NCBI GenBank assembly: GCA_965214285.1
Contig: OZ243946.1
Coordinates: 2,356,001-2,420,000 of the forward strand
Direction of reading: 5' to 3'
DNA: 64,000 nt
DNA from: G963422745 sp965214285
GTDB lineage: Bacteria > Actinomycetota > Acidimicrobiia > Acidimicrobiales > Aldehydirespiratoraceae
In this document: in pieces, positions 44,736 through 53,565 of the stretch
Layout of the letters: every line of letters begins with the position of its first letter
Numbering within the stretch: the stretch's first letter is position 1
Made by a program: the position numbers and the translations under genes
The notes under the pieces: generated by a model
What the model saw: only the letters and a program-made list of their open reading frames with translations
Told to the model about the DNA's origin: nothing
The model's database searches: none

Positions 44736-47486
44736 TCAGGGCACGTCGAGGGCCTGCTGCTCGGCTTCTCGTTGGAGGGCGGCTGCGATGCGGGAGAAGT
44801 CGCTCCAGGTGTTGATGAGGTTGTTGTAGACGGCGGCCTCCTCGGGCCAGCCCATGGCGTTGGCCTTGTCGTAGAGGACGTATGCCAGCCAGCGGGCGCG
44901 GTAGCCGACCCCGCCGAGCCTCTCGGCGAGCATGGCGGCCTGGCTCTCGGAGCGCCACAGGGTGGCGGCGAGGTGTTGGAGGGCTTCCCAGACGGTGAGA
45001 CGGTCGTCTTGGATCGGGTCCCAGTCCTCGTCGAGCTCGTCGCGATGGTAGAGCCGGAATTTGCCGGCGCTGGTCTCGCCTATGCCGGACTGCAAGATCC
45101 CCGCGAGGGAGGTGTTCTTGGCGCGGGCCACGGAGTCGGCGTCGCCGGATGGCCCCGGCTCGAAGCGGTGCTGTTCGAACCAGGTGATCGCGAAGCGGCT
45201 GTCGGCGTCGAGCTCGGTCTCCTCGCCGTCGACGATCTCGCCCAGCACGGCGTTGATGAGCGTCAGGGCTTCGGCCACGGGCATGGTCCTGCCGTCGGCA
45301 TAGATGACTCTGGCGTAGCGCGAGAAGATGCTGATGCCCGGCCCGATGGTGGACTGGGCCATGTCGACCGGCGCGATGTTGCCGGTCTGGAGCACCCGCA
45401 CCGCCTCGGGCAGCTCGTCGCGCAGCGCGTTCACGAACTCGCCGCGCGATCCCAGCACGGCATCCGCAGGCCGAGGCCTGCAGGCCAGCACCACCGACGA
45501 CGCCAACGCATTCGATTTCATGGCGCGCAACCGGCCGCCGCGCTCGGTGCGAAGCGGCCAGGTTGCGGTCACTTGCATGCCGGAGTCGATCACGCCCTGC
45601 AGGAACGTGTCCCAACCGGTGGCTCGGACCCCGCCCTCGTCGGTCTCGGTGGCCTTGTAGGCATAGAAGATCGTCGCCGGCACATCAGGCGTAGTCGCCT
45701 TGGCCACCTCGTTCATGAAGCCCTTCATGCCGTCCTCGAAGTGCGCCTCGGCCTTCTCCTTGGACCCGGCCCGATAGCGGTTGGCGACCATCTCCTCTGC
45801 CTTGGGGGTCAGCAGCGTGGCGCACTCGTCGGGCCATATCTCGCCGACGTTGCGGCGCAGCCACACGAAGAAGAAGTCCGAGATATCGGCGTAGGGAACG
45901 TTGTCGTAGTACGGCGGATCGGTGCAGACCACCGCGCCTGCGCATTCGCGCACACGCGCCCGAGCATCGCGCTGCTCGACGTCGCCGGGCGTGGTGGCGG
46001 GCAGGTGATCAATCGCTTTCCGGACCCAGACGACGTTGGCCGCCCAGTTGCCGGTCGAGTTCGAGAACGGGTTGGCCTCCGCGAAGTCCCAAGTGATCGG
46101 AATCGCCTGACGTCCAAACGTGTGAGCAATCTTTTCCCCGACGTTTTGCCAGGTGCTGAGCGTCGACCAGCGATCCGCGCACCTGTCGATGGCGAACGCC
46201 AGACAGGTCACGACGGCGTCGGCATAGGCCACCGCGCCGCTGCCGCCGTCGCGCAGCCGCACCCCGTCGCCGTCCATCCCCGCAGCCGCCGCGTCAGCCT
46301 CGATCGTCTCGCGCACCTCGGCCAGCAGATCGGAGAACGTCGTGAGCGCTACCAGCTGTCGCGGGGTGAACAGATCCTGCCATTCGTCCATGCCGTAGTT
46401 CGGCGGGTTGCTGTACTGCGGGTTGATGGGAAGCGGCCCAAGTTCCAGATCGTGCTCGATCGCAGCCGCGTCGCTGTGGGCGGCGGTTGCCTGGCAGTAG
46501 ACACGGCCGCGTTCGCCTTCAGCGACGACGGCCATAAGCGCCGCGTCCATCCGCCCGGCCCGGCCTTCGGATTTGACGTAGTCGCCGGTGATGGCTGCAT
46601 GGGTGGCGATGCAGCGCCCGCTGCCGCGTCCGGCTGTGCGATCGAGCGCAGGTTCGCCGCCTGTGCGGATCTCGTAGCTGATCGTCCGCGTGTCGCGGTG
46701 GATGATCGGCTCGACCCACACCGGTGGCTTGCCTTTGCGTTTGGCGAGGTGCCACGAAGCCACCAGCGGCACATGCCCCCGCCATGCCGGATCAGGCGAG
46801 TCGACCGTGCGCGCCCAGATCCAGGCGATCGGGGTCAGCTTCTCCCCGTTCGGGCCGGTGGCGTCGGGATAGAGGTGCCCGATGCGGCGCTGGGCCTCCT
46901 CGCGCATCCAGCGCCCGTAGGCCTCCACGTCCGCGGCCAGGCCCTGGGCGCGCTCCCAGGTGCCGATCTCGCTGTGCAGGTCCGGGTGCACCGCCGGCTG
47001 TCCCGCGAAGCGCGGCGGTATCTCGATCATGGCCTTTTGGATCAGCACCGCCACCGGGTTCAGATCGCCCGACAGCGCCTTCAGGCCCAGCCGCTGCGCC
47101 TCCAGCGGAATCGCCCCACCCCCGGCGAACGGGTCCAGGATCGGCGGCGCGCCGTCCGGGAAGCAGCGCTTGATCTCCACGCGGGCCTCGGCCAGCACGT
47201 CGGCGTCATTCGAGTGCTCCCACTTCACGAGCCGCTCCAGGATCGCGAACAGCCGAGCCCGCTCCGCCTCCTGCTCCTCAGGGGTCAGCGAGTCGTCGCC
47301 GGACGGGTCGTCCACCAGCGACGCCCAGATCACCGCCCGCGCCGCCGCCAACGGCCGCCGCGCCCACCACAGATGCAACGTGGACGGGTGGCCGTGGCGT
47401 ATCGACTTCTCCCGCGCCGCCTCGGCGCTGATCGCCGCCAACGGCAACGCCACCTCGATCAGCTTCGGCCTGCGCCCGCTCGTCAC
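44736..47486 (-). CDS. DUF1156 DNA adenine methylase (COG1743-like)
   Basis: 916 residues. The N-terminal DUF1156 part (SIRHGHPSTLHLWWARRPL) leads to SAM motif I DPFAGGG at 118-124; the catalytic motif IV DPPYYD is at 523-528, so N6-adenine or N4-cytosine methylation is expected. The region where relatives carry a zinc ribbon (about 225-300) reads TVDSPDPAW and CIATH, with most Cys lost. Such methylases occur in defence modules with DUF499 ATPases and helicases; none is here. It lies downstream of vapBC, inside an otherwise conserved sugar operon. Confidence 0.88.
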   Translation of the reverse strand: MTSGRRPKLIEVALPLAAISAEAAREKSIRHGHPSTLHLWWARRPLAAARAVIWASLVDDPSGDDSLTPEEQEAERARLFAILERLVKWEHSNDADVLAEARVEIKRCFPDGAPPILDPFAGGGAIPLEAQRLGLKALSGDLNPVAVLIQKAMIEIPPRFAGQPAVHPDLHSEIGTWERAQGLAADVEAYGRWMREEAQRRIGHLYPDATGPNGEKLTPIAWIWARTVDSPDPAWRGHVPLVASWHLAKRKGKPPVWVEPIIHRDTRTISYEIRTGGEPALDRTAGRGSGRCIATHAAITGDYVKSEGRAGRMDAALMAVVAEGERGRVYCQATAAHSDAAAIEHDLELGPLPINPQYSNPPNYGMDEWQDLFTPRQLVALTTFSDLLAEVRETIEADAAAAGMDGDGVRLRDGGSGAVAYADAVVTCLAFAIDRCADRWSTLSTWQNVGEKIAHTFGRQAIPITWDFAEANPFSNSTGNWAANVVWVRKAIDHLPATTPGDVEQRDARARVRECAGAVVCTDPPYYDNVPYADISDFFFVWLRRNVGEIWPDECATLLTPKAEEMVANRYRAGSKEKAEAHFEDGMKGFMNEVAKATTPDVPATIFYAYKATETDEGGVRATGWDTFLQGVIDSGMQVTATWPLRTERGGRLRAMKSNALASSVVLACRPRPADAVLGSRGEFVNALRDELPEAVRVLQTGNIAPVDMAQSTIGPGISIFSRYARVIYADGRTMPVAEALTLINAVLGEIVDGEETELDADSRFAITWFEQHRFEPGPSGDADSVARAKNTSLAGILQSGIGETSAGKFRLYHRDELDEDWDPIQDDRLTVWEALQHLAATLWRSESQAAMLAERLGGVGYRARWLAYVLYDKANAMGWPEEAAVYNNLINTWSDFSRIAAALQREAEQQALDVP

Positions 47487-47548
47487 GGCCCGAAACGCTA
47501 GCCCACACCCCCAGCCCCGCCGGGATCGACGCTGCTATTCGGGGCCGG

Positions 47549-47935
47549 TCAGCCAGGCGCTATCGCCGGTATCCCCTTGGCTTCCGCGGCGCCGGCCATG
47601 CGATGGTCGTAGGTCACGACGCCTTCCAGGTCGGTGACTGAGAAGGCCACTGTCACATGGACAGCGTCCAGGGCCCGTACTTCTGGCGCGTGGGAAATGC
47701 CCGCTTCGAGGTACATCTCGTCTGTGACCGCAATGACCTCGAGGGACTCCAAGATCGGCTGCACTTTGTGCACATTCGAGGGAGAATTGCGGCGAGTTGA
47801 GATCATCAGCTCTGCCCGTGTGAGGTTCCCCGTCGCAAACGACTCTTGTGCGGTCATCCATGCTCGGAGAGCGTCCGATTCCGGCTCGACGATGACCAGC
47901 TTCGCCAAGGCTGACGTGTCGATGTAGAACGTCAA
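47549..47935 (-). CDS. vapC: VapC-type PIN-domain toxin
   Basis: 128 residues. Acidic PIN residues are in place: Asp6 in YIDTSAL, Glu42 in LTRAELM, Asp90 in ALDAVHV, Asp110 in TYDHRM. VapC toxins cut tRNA or rRNA. It follows the antitoxin gene after one base, the typical arrangement. Downstream 62 nt away is the DUF1156 methylase, so all three may share a transcript. Confidence 0.88.
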   Translation of the reverse strand: MTFYIDTSALAKLVIVEPESDALRAWMTAQESFATGNLTRAELMISTRRNSPSNVHKVQPILESLEVIAVTDEMYLEAGISHAPEVRALDAVHVTVAFSVTDLEGVVTYDHRMAGAAEAKGIPAIAPG

Positions 47936-47936
47936 G

Positions 47937-48143
47937 TCAGTAGCGCTCGTCGTTGCGCGCTTCGATCACTTCCTCGGACAGCGGACGTTGCCCTGGGATC
48001 GGCGGCGACGGGGGCGGCAGGTCGGCGATGCTGCGGGTGGGCGGCGTCGTCAAGCCCGCCGCTCGCAGCTCGGCGAGAGTCCCCTTCTTGCGGATGCCCG
48101 CACCGGCTGCGGGGCGGATCTGTGTAGCGTCAACGGCGCTCAT
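47937..48143 (-). CDS. vapB: VapB-type antitoxin
   Basis: 68 residues. Basic N-terminal part with GTLAELRAAGL, a Pro-rich linker, and an acidic C-terminus (PLSEEVIEARNDERY) that would wrap the toxin. The DNA-binding fold is not a clear AbrB or Phd type. TATCTT lies 6 nt before the ATG. A decayed copy of its C-terminal half lies 151 nt further upstream. Confidence 0.75.
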   Translation of the reverse strand: MSAVDATQIRPAAGAGIRKKGTLAELRAAGLTTPPTRSIADLPPPSPPIPGQRPLSEEVIEARNDERY

Positions 48144-48149
48144 TGGCTC

Positions 48150-48155
48150 AAGATA
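48150..48155 (-). promoter_or_regulatory. candidate -10 box of vapBC
   Basis: TATCTT on the minus strand, 6 nt before the vapB ATG, giving a leaderless transcript. A VapB binding site would be expected here but no clear palindrome was seen. Confidence 0.4.
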
Positions 48156-48198
48156 GCAGGCAGCAGCCGGCTTGCAGCGCCCCTGGTGCAGCGCTCGG

Positions 48199-48308
48199 TC
48201 AGCAGCGCTCGTCGCTGCGCGCGTCGATCACTTCCTCCGAAAGCAAGCACTGACCCGGGACCGGCGGTGACGGGGCTCCAGGTCGGTGATGCTGCGGATA
48301 GGCGGCGT
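48199..48308 (-). pseudogene. decayed vapB antitoxin fragment
   Basis: 110 nt that align with the last 111 nt of vapB (47937-48047). In frame it reads VPGQCLLSEEVIDARSDERC then a stop, against the intact IPGQRPLSEEVIEARNDERY. One base is missing near 48275, shifting the frame upstream, and there is no start codon. It ends 6 nt before the phosphomannomutase stop. It is a relic of a second or earlier vapBC locus. Confidence 0.75.
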
Positions 48309-48313
48309 GGCGC

Positions 48314-49663
48314 TCAGGCGTTGCTGAGCAGGCGGCGCAGCTCGGCGACGCGGCGCTCCACCTCAGCGCTGGTGCGGGCCTCCAGGTTCAGGCGCAGCAG
48401 CGGCTCGGTGTTGCTGGGGCGCAGGTTGAACCACCAGTCGCCCCTGTCGATGCTGAGGCCGTCGAGGCGCTGCTGTGCGGCATCGGCGTAGACGGCAGCG
48501 ACCTTCTCGATCTCCGCCGCGGGGTCAGCGGCAGCGATGTTGATCTCCCCGGATTCGCTGTAGCGCTGAAGCGGCGCCGCCAGCTCGCCGAGCCCGCTGC
48601 TGCTGCGGCTCAGCAGCTCCAGCATCAGCAAGGCGGCGATGATTGCGCTGTCGGCGCCGTAGTTGTCCCGGAAGTAGTAGTGGCCGGAGTGCTCGCCGCC
48701 GAAGAGGGCGCCGCTGCCGGCCATCAGCTGCTTGATGAAGGAGTGGCCGACCCGCGAGACGATCGGCTCTCCCCCGGCCTCGGCTATCGCCTCGGGCACG
48801 GCCTTCGAGCAGATCAGGTTGTGGATGACGGCGGCCCCCGGCTCGCGCTCGAGCAGGCGGCGGGCCAGCAGGGCGGTCGTGACCGAGCCCGACAGCGGCC
48901 GCGCGGACTCGTCTGTGAAGAAGACCCGATCGGCGTCGCCGTCGAAGGCCATCCCGATGTCGGCGCCGACGGCTGTGACCCGCGCCTGGAGGTCGCGCAG
49001 GTTCTCGGGCTGCAACGGGTCGGCGGGATGGTTGGGGAAGCTGCCGTCGAGCTCGGGATAGAGATGGTCGAGTTCGACCGGCAGGCCGTCGAACACCGCA
49101 GGCACGACCAGGCCGCCCATGCCGTTGGCGGAGTCGACCACCACCCTCAGCGGGCGCAGCGCGTCGGCGTCGACGAAGGAGCGCACGTGGGCCACGTAGC
49201 CGGCCAGCAGGTCGAGCTCGCTGCGCCTGCCCGCAACCGCGACCGGCTCGCAGCCGGCGACTGCCAGCGCCTTGATGTCGGCCAGGCCGGACCGGTCGCT
49301 GAGCGGCGCGGCCCCGGCAAGGCACATCTTGATGCCGTTGTAGCCGGCGGGGTTGTGCGAGGCGGTGAACACCGCGCCCGGCAAGCCGAGCGACCCCGAG
49401 GCGTAGTACAGCATGTCGGTGGCGCACAGTCCGACGTCGACCACGTCGGATCCCTGGCCGAGCACCCCCGCCGTGAAGGCAGCCGCCAGCTCGGGGCTCT
49501 CGGGGCGCATGTCGTGGCCCACGACCACGCCCGATGCGCCCGTGGCGGCCACGTAACGGGCGAAGGCCGCGCCGATGGCCCTGGCCCCGTCGGCGTCGAT
49601 CTGATCGCCCACCGTGCCGCGCACGTCGTAGGCCTTGAAGATGGCGTCGAAGTCTGTGCTCAA
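48314..49663 (-). CDS. manB: phosphomannomutase/phosphoglucomutase
   Basis: 449 residues. Phosphoserine loop TASHNPAGYNG, metal loop DGDADR, sugar-binding loop GEHSGHYY and phosphate-binding loop RPSNTEPLLRL are all intact. Interconverts hexose-6-phosphate and hexose-1-phosphate, supplying mannose-1-phosphate for GDP-mannose. Its ATG overlaps the stop of the upstream glycosyltransferase by 4 nt. In relatives trm112 follows directly; here 3.6 kb of accessory genes intervene. Confidence 0.94.
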   Translation of the reverse strand: MSTDFDAIFKAYDVRGTVGDQIDADGARAIGAAFARYVAATGASGVVVGHDMRPESPELAAAFTAGVLGQGSDVVDVGLCATDMLYYASGSLGLPGAVFTASHNPAGYNGIKMCLAGAAPLSDRSGLADIKALAVAGCEPVAVAGRRSELDLLAGYVAHVRSFVDADALRPLRVVVDSANGMGGLVVPAVFDGLPVELDHLYPELDGSFPNHPADPLQPENLRDLQARVTAVGADIGMAFDGDADRVFFTDESARPLSGSVTTALLARRLLEREPGAAVIHNLICSKAVPEAIAEAGGEPIVSRVGHSFIKQLMAGSGALFGGEHSGHYYFRDNYGADSAIIAALLMLELLSRSSSGLGELAAPLQRYSESGEINIAAADPAAEIEKVAAVYADAAQQRLDGLSIDRGDWWFNLRPSNTEPLLRLNLEARTSAEVERRVAELRRLLSNA

Positions 49664-50541
49664 CAGCCCGCAGCCCGGCCCGCGATCGCCGGGTCGAGCG
49701 CCGGATAGGCGCCTGCGCGCGAGCGTCGCCTGATGCGTGCGATGTCGACCAGCAGGCGCACGCCGTCGGCGATTCGCACCGTGGAGGTGTCGCGGTGAGC
49801 GGCGTCCACCGGCAGCTCGCGCAGCGTCAGGCCGTAGTGCTCGACGAGATGCAGCACCTCGATGTCGAAGCCGAAGCCGTCGACGGTGCCGGCCGAGGCC
49901 AGGAACTCAGCGACATCGCCGCTAAACGCCTTGCAGCCGCACTGGGTGTCGCCGTAGCTGCGGGCCAGGACGACCCTGGCGGCCGTGTTGACCAGCCGGC
50001 TCCCCAGGGTGCGCAGCAGCGAGCGGCCGCCGGGCGGCTCCGAGCTGCCGAGCCGGCGGCTGCCTATGGCCGCGTCGGCGCCCTGCTCGATCGCCTCGCA
50101 AAAGCCCAGCAGCGAGCCCGGCGCATATGCGAGATCGGCGTCGGTGAAGGCGACGACGCGGCCCGTGGCGGCCGCGAACCCCGAGCGCAGCGCGGCGCCC
50201 TTGCCGCGGTTGCGGGGATGGACGATCACCTGATCGGCGCCGGATGCCTCGGCGATGCGGGCGCCGTCGTCGCCTGAGCCGTCGTCGACGACGACGATCT
50301 CGAGGCCGTCCACGGCAGCGAGCTGGCGGCGAACCTCGCCGAGGGTGGCAGCGATGCGGCTCTGCTCGCGGTACGCCGGTATCACCACCGACAGGCGCGG
50401 CGCGGCGGCAGTCTGTGCCGTCGCGTCTGGCTCGGGCGCAGCCTCTGGCTCTGCGGCGGCCTCTGGCTCGGGCGCAGCCTCTGGCTCTGCGACGGCCTCT
50501 GGCTCTGTTGGGGCGTCGGGCTCGGGCGCAGCGTCAGGCAT
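49660..50541 (-). CDS. family 2 glycosyltransferase, dolichyl-phosphate-sugar synthase-like
   Basis: 293 residues. GT-A fold: LSVVIPAYREQSRIAATL, IVVVDDGSGDD, the DxD motif in AFTDADLAYA, and QCGCKAF. Resembles polyprenyl-phosphate glucosyl- or mannosyltransferases that load a lipid carrier. The first 50 residues are a Pro-Glu-Ala repeat encoded by 18-nt units. The ATG at 50541 overlaps the end of the upstream membrane protein gene by 8 nt; a longer frame is possible but lies inside that gene. Confidence 0.86.
   Translation of the reverse strand: MPDAAPEPDAPTEPEAVAEPEAAPEPEAAAEPEAAPEPDATAQTAAAPRLSVVIPAYREQSRIAATLGEVRRQLAAVDGLEIVVVDDGSGDDGARIAEASGADQVIVHPRNRGKGAALRSGFAAATGRVVAFTDADLAYAPGSLLGFCEAIEQGADAAIGSRRLGSSEPPGGRSLLRTLGSRLVNTAARVVLARSYGDTQCGCKAFSGDVAEFLASAGTVDGFGFDIEVLHLVEHYGLTLRELPVDAAHRDTSTVRIADGVRLLVDIARIRRRSRAGAYPALDPAIAGRAAGC
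50423..50530 (-). repeat. 18-nt tandem repeat coding a Pro-Glu-Ala tract
   Basis: Six consecutive 18-nt units based on GCCTCTGGCTCGGGCGCA, coding EPEAAP-type hexapeptides at the N-terminus of the glycosyltransferase. Confidence 0.85.
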
Positions 50542-53500
50542 ACGGGTCGGCGTCGGGGTCAACGTCGCCGTAGGCCTCCGGCGCGGCGCTGCCGTCGCCG
50601 GGGTTCCAGGCATCCGACGCCGACGACGCCCGCGGCGCCTCTGAGTCGCCGCCTTCGCCGAGCTCGACCAACAGGCGGGCCGGGGGGATGACCGCCAGCC
50701 GGAAGTGACGCCACAGGAAGTAGCGGGGCACCGCCCAGAACAGCACCGCCCCGAAGGCGATCACGCCGGGCACCAGCAGCGCCAGCGACGAGATCACGTC
50801 CTCGGTGGGGGCGCCCCAGACGAGCACGGCAAGCGCGACCGCCACCGTGACGATCATGCCGCAGCCGCCCACGATCAGCGCCTCCAGGGTGCCTTGGCGG
50901 GCCTTCTGGTCGAGCCTGTCCACCTGATGGCTCGACAGCGTGCCCCGCGATGCCAGCTCGCGGACCTCTGCCCAGCCGGAGGCGAGCACGGCGTCGGGCA
51001 CGAAATCCCAGAGCCGGCGCTCCTGCTCGGGCGGGCGCACGCCGCCGATGACGAAGAGCAGGCCCAGACCGACCAGGGTCGCCAGGATGCCGATGATCTC
51101 CACCGCGGAGCGCCCGAAGGTCAAGGTGACCTCGGTGCTGGTGGGCACCACCGCCATCAGGTTCGGGGCCACCCGGTAGGGCCCTTCGGCGCCCGAGGCC
51201 GACCAGTTGGGGAACCAGCTGGTGCGGATCAGCACCGGCGCGCCCGGCTGGCTCACCTCGAAGGAGATCGAGAAGCGGTCCAGTTCGACGTCGGACACCT
51301 CGGCGGGCGCCACCTCAGCACGGGGCAGCACGGCCGGCAGCGCCTCGGCCAGGCGGCGAATGCGCGAAGACCGGTCGTCGGGCAACGCAGCCGCGGCCTC
51401 GCTGGGATCTGCCCCGTCGGGCAGGTCGCTCTCGGGCGGGTCGGCAAGCGCCTCGAGCTCCTCGATCGACAGCGTGGGCCACCAGGCCGGGCCTGCGGCG
51501 GCCAGCAGCGGCACGTTGTCGGCCTGCCAGTGGGCCGCGGTCGGCACCAGCCAGTCCTCGCCCCCGGCGCCGATCCCGTCGACGACCACCGGCAGATGGT
51601 CGAGCGCCACGACCGGGTCGGACTCGGCGACCGCGAAGACGACCCAGGGGCCGTCGCTGGCGATCTCCACGAGCCGCGGCTCAGCGCGGCCCTGGGCCAC
51701 GGCGGCCTCGGAGAACGCCATGTAGTAGCGCACCCCGAGATCCTGGAGATGGCCGGCCCCGGAGGCCACGTCGAGCTCGGAGTACGGCAGGTCGCGCTGG
51801 GCGCGCGACGGCTGCGCCGAGAGCTCGCTCTGCAGCAGGAAGTGGTACGGGGTGGTGGCCGACGCCTCGAAGTACAGGCCCTCCATCGAGCCGATGCAGC
51901 CGTCGGTCCAGTACGGCAGCAGCATCGGCGCCATGGGCGTGCCGTAGGAGCCGAGCCGGGCGCTCTCGTACTCCCACAGCGCCCGGCCGCAGCCGTGCTC
52001 GGCGCCCACCTGCTCCATGGTGGCGACCATCGAGGAGTACTCGCCCCAGGCGGCCGCGCCCTCGTAGCCGGTGAAGTTGTGGTTCACCCAGGCAGGGCCC
52101 AGGTTCAGCTCGGTCGTGGACAGGCCCAGCCACGAGTAGCGCCCGCTCGCCTCGTCCAGCGAGCCGCCCGGCAGCGCCCTCAGCGGCAGGCCCAGCGAGA
52201 CCACCATGATCAGCGTCCCGACGAGCACCGGCGCCGCAACGCCGAGGGGCACCCAGCGCTGCGAGCGGCGGTTCAGCGACCAGGAGAAGGCGCCGGCGAA
52301 CCAGCGCCCGGCCTCGGCGACGGTCAGGCCCGCCAGCAGGTACACCGACAGGTAGTAGAACGGCAGCAGGCGGACGTTCCAGAGCCGGCCCTCGGGCAGG
52401 TACAGGAAGGCCAGGGCGAACACGGCCGCGGTGATGGCCAGCGCCATGGCGAAGCGCACGCGGCGCAGGACGAACACGACCACCCCGATGCAGGCCACGG
52501 CCACGAAGATCTGCAGCGGCGGGTCGTTGACCAAGAAGGACTGGTCGCCGAACTCGCCCGAGCGGCTCCACAGCGCCTCCACGTAGCGGTGCTCCTTGCC
52601 CCAGCCCATGTCGTTGAGCAGCGAGCGGTTCCAGGCGAACGGCAGCACCCAGAACGCCGAGATCAGCGCCCCGACGCCGCCTGTGAGCGCCACCCAGTGG
52701 GTGCTGCGCGTCCCGGGCCGACTCACCCACAGCGCGGCCGTGAACACCAGCGCCAAGAACGCCGCGAACAGATGCGTCAGCCCGGCCAGGGCCAGCAGCA
52801 CCGCAGCCGAGCCGCGGTGGCGGCCCGTGGCGATGCCCTTGGCGGCGACGCCCATGTACAACACGGCCAGGGTGAGCGCCAGCGAGAAGGCGAACTCCCC
52901 CGCCATGGTCGACATCACGTTGCCGCCGTAGATGTTGTAGGAGCGGTCGAACAGGAACGGCAGCGTCATCACCGCCATCGCCGCAGGGCCGGGGAAGGCG
53001 AAGCCGCCCATGCGGCCCGCTGCGAAAGCGGCGGCCGGCAGCGTCACCATGCCCGCCACCACGACCAGCTTGATGGCCACGCCGTAGTCCACGCCGACGA
53101 GCAGCGCGGCCAGCCCGCCTGCGATCCCGCAGATCCATGCGATGCGGGTGCCCTCCGGTCGCAGGCGCATCAGCAGCAGCGTGGTCGCGGCCGCGATGAC
53201 GACCAGCACGGGCAGCCACAGCAGCACCGGCAGGCCCACGTCGACGGCCACGATGAGCAGCGAGGGCACGACCATGTAGAAGCTGAACGCCGGGAACCCG
53301 GCGTACCAGTCAGGCGACCAGCCGGTGAGCCTGCCCGCGGGCAGCAGCACGTCACGCAAGTACGCGGGCGACCAGACGTGAGCGCCCAGGTCGCCGCCTG
53401 TCGGGGTGTTGGCGTCGAACCAGAGCCCCGGGCGCAGGTTCCAGATCACGAACAGCGTGGCACCGGCCACCAACACGATGTTGATCGCCAGCCGCAGACG

Positions 53501-53542
53501 TTGGGGAGTGACCAGCGACTCGCCGGCCGGGCGCTTTCTCAT
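50534..53542 (-). CDS. large polytopic membrane protein (6-PTPS-related, GT-C-like)
   Basis: 1002 residues. About ten membrane helices in the first 440 residues, a long extracytoplasmic domain (about 450-790), two or three further helices and an acidic C-terminus. The GLWFDANTPTGGDLGAHVWSPAYL start and YAGFPAFSFYM resemble the PTPS-related membrane proteins, which look like lipid-linked-sugar (GT-C) transferases. It follows the CPBP protease gene by 23 nt and overlaps the GT2 gene, so it likely uses that enzyme's lipid-linked sugar. Acceptor unknown. Confidence 0.75.
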   Translation of the reverse strand: MRKRPAGESLVTPQRLRLAINIVLVAGATLFVIWNLRPGLWFDANTPTGGDLGAHVWSPAYLRDVLLPAGRLTGWSPDWYAGFPAFSFYMVVPSLLIVAVDVGLPVLLWLPVLVVIAAATTLLLMRLRPEGTRIAWICGIAGGLAALLVGVDYGVAIKLVVVAGMVTLPAAAFAAGRMGGFAFPGPAAMAVMTLPFLFDRSYNIYGGNVMSTMAGEFAFSLALTLAVLYMGVAAKGIATGRHRGSAAVLLALAGLTHLFAAFLALVFTAALWVSRPGTRSTHWVALTGGVGALISAFWVLPFAWNRSLLNDMGWGKEHRYVEALWSRSGEFGDQSFLVNDPPLQIFVAVACIGVVVFVLRRVRFAMALAITAAVFALAFLYLPEGRLWNVRLLPFYYLSVYLLAGLTVAEAGRWFAGAFSWSLNRRSQRWVPLGVAAPVLVGTLIMVVSLGLPLRALPGGSLDEASGRYSWLGLSTTELNLGPAWVNHNFTGYEGAAAWGEYSSMVATMEQVGAEHGCGRALWEYESARLGSYGTPMAPMLLPYWTDGCIGSMEGLYFEASATTPYHFLLQSELSAQPSRAQRDLPYSELDVASGAGHLQDLGVRYYMAFSEAAVAQGRAEPRLVEIASDGPWVVFAVAESDPVVALDHLPVVVDGIGAGGEDWLVPTAAHWQADNVPLLAAAGPAWWPTLSIEELEALADPPESDLPDGADPSEAAAALPDDRSSRIRRLAEALPAVLPRAEVAPAEVSDVELDRFSISFEVSQPGAPVLIRTSWFPNWSASGAEGPYRVAPNLMAVVPTSTEVTLTFGRSAVEIIGILATLVGLGLLFVIGGVRPPEQERRLWDFVPDAVLASGWAEVRELASRGTLSSHQVDRLDQKARQGTLEALIVGGCGMIVTVAVALAVLVWGAPTEDVISSLALLVPGVIAFGAVLFWAVPRYFLWRHFRLAVIPPARLLVELGEGGDSEAPRASSASDAWNPGDGSAAPEAYGDVDPDADPYA

Positions 53543-53565
53543 CTCGGGTTCATCTCGGGGTCATC

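Noticed and set aside
47937..48308. Direct repeats as attachment sites of a mobile element
   Set aside because: The two copies are the vapB 3' end and its relic, 151 nt apart, and do not flank the methylase segment.
50423..50530. CRISPR-like repeat array
   Set aside because: Units are contiguous 18-mers in frame without spacers and code a Pro-Glu-Ala tract.
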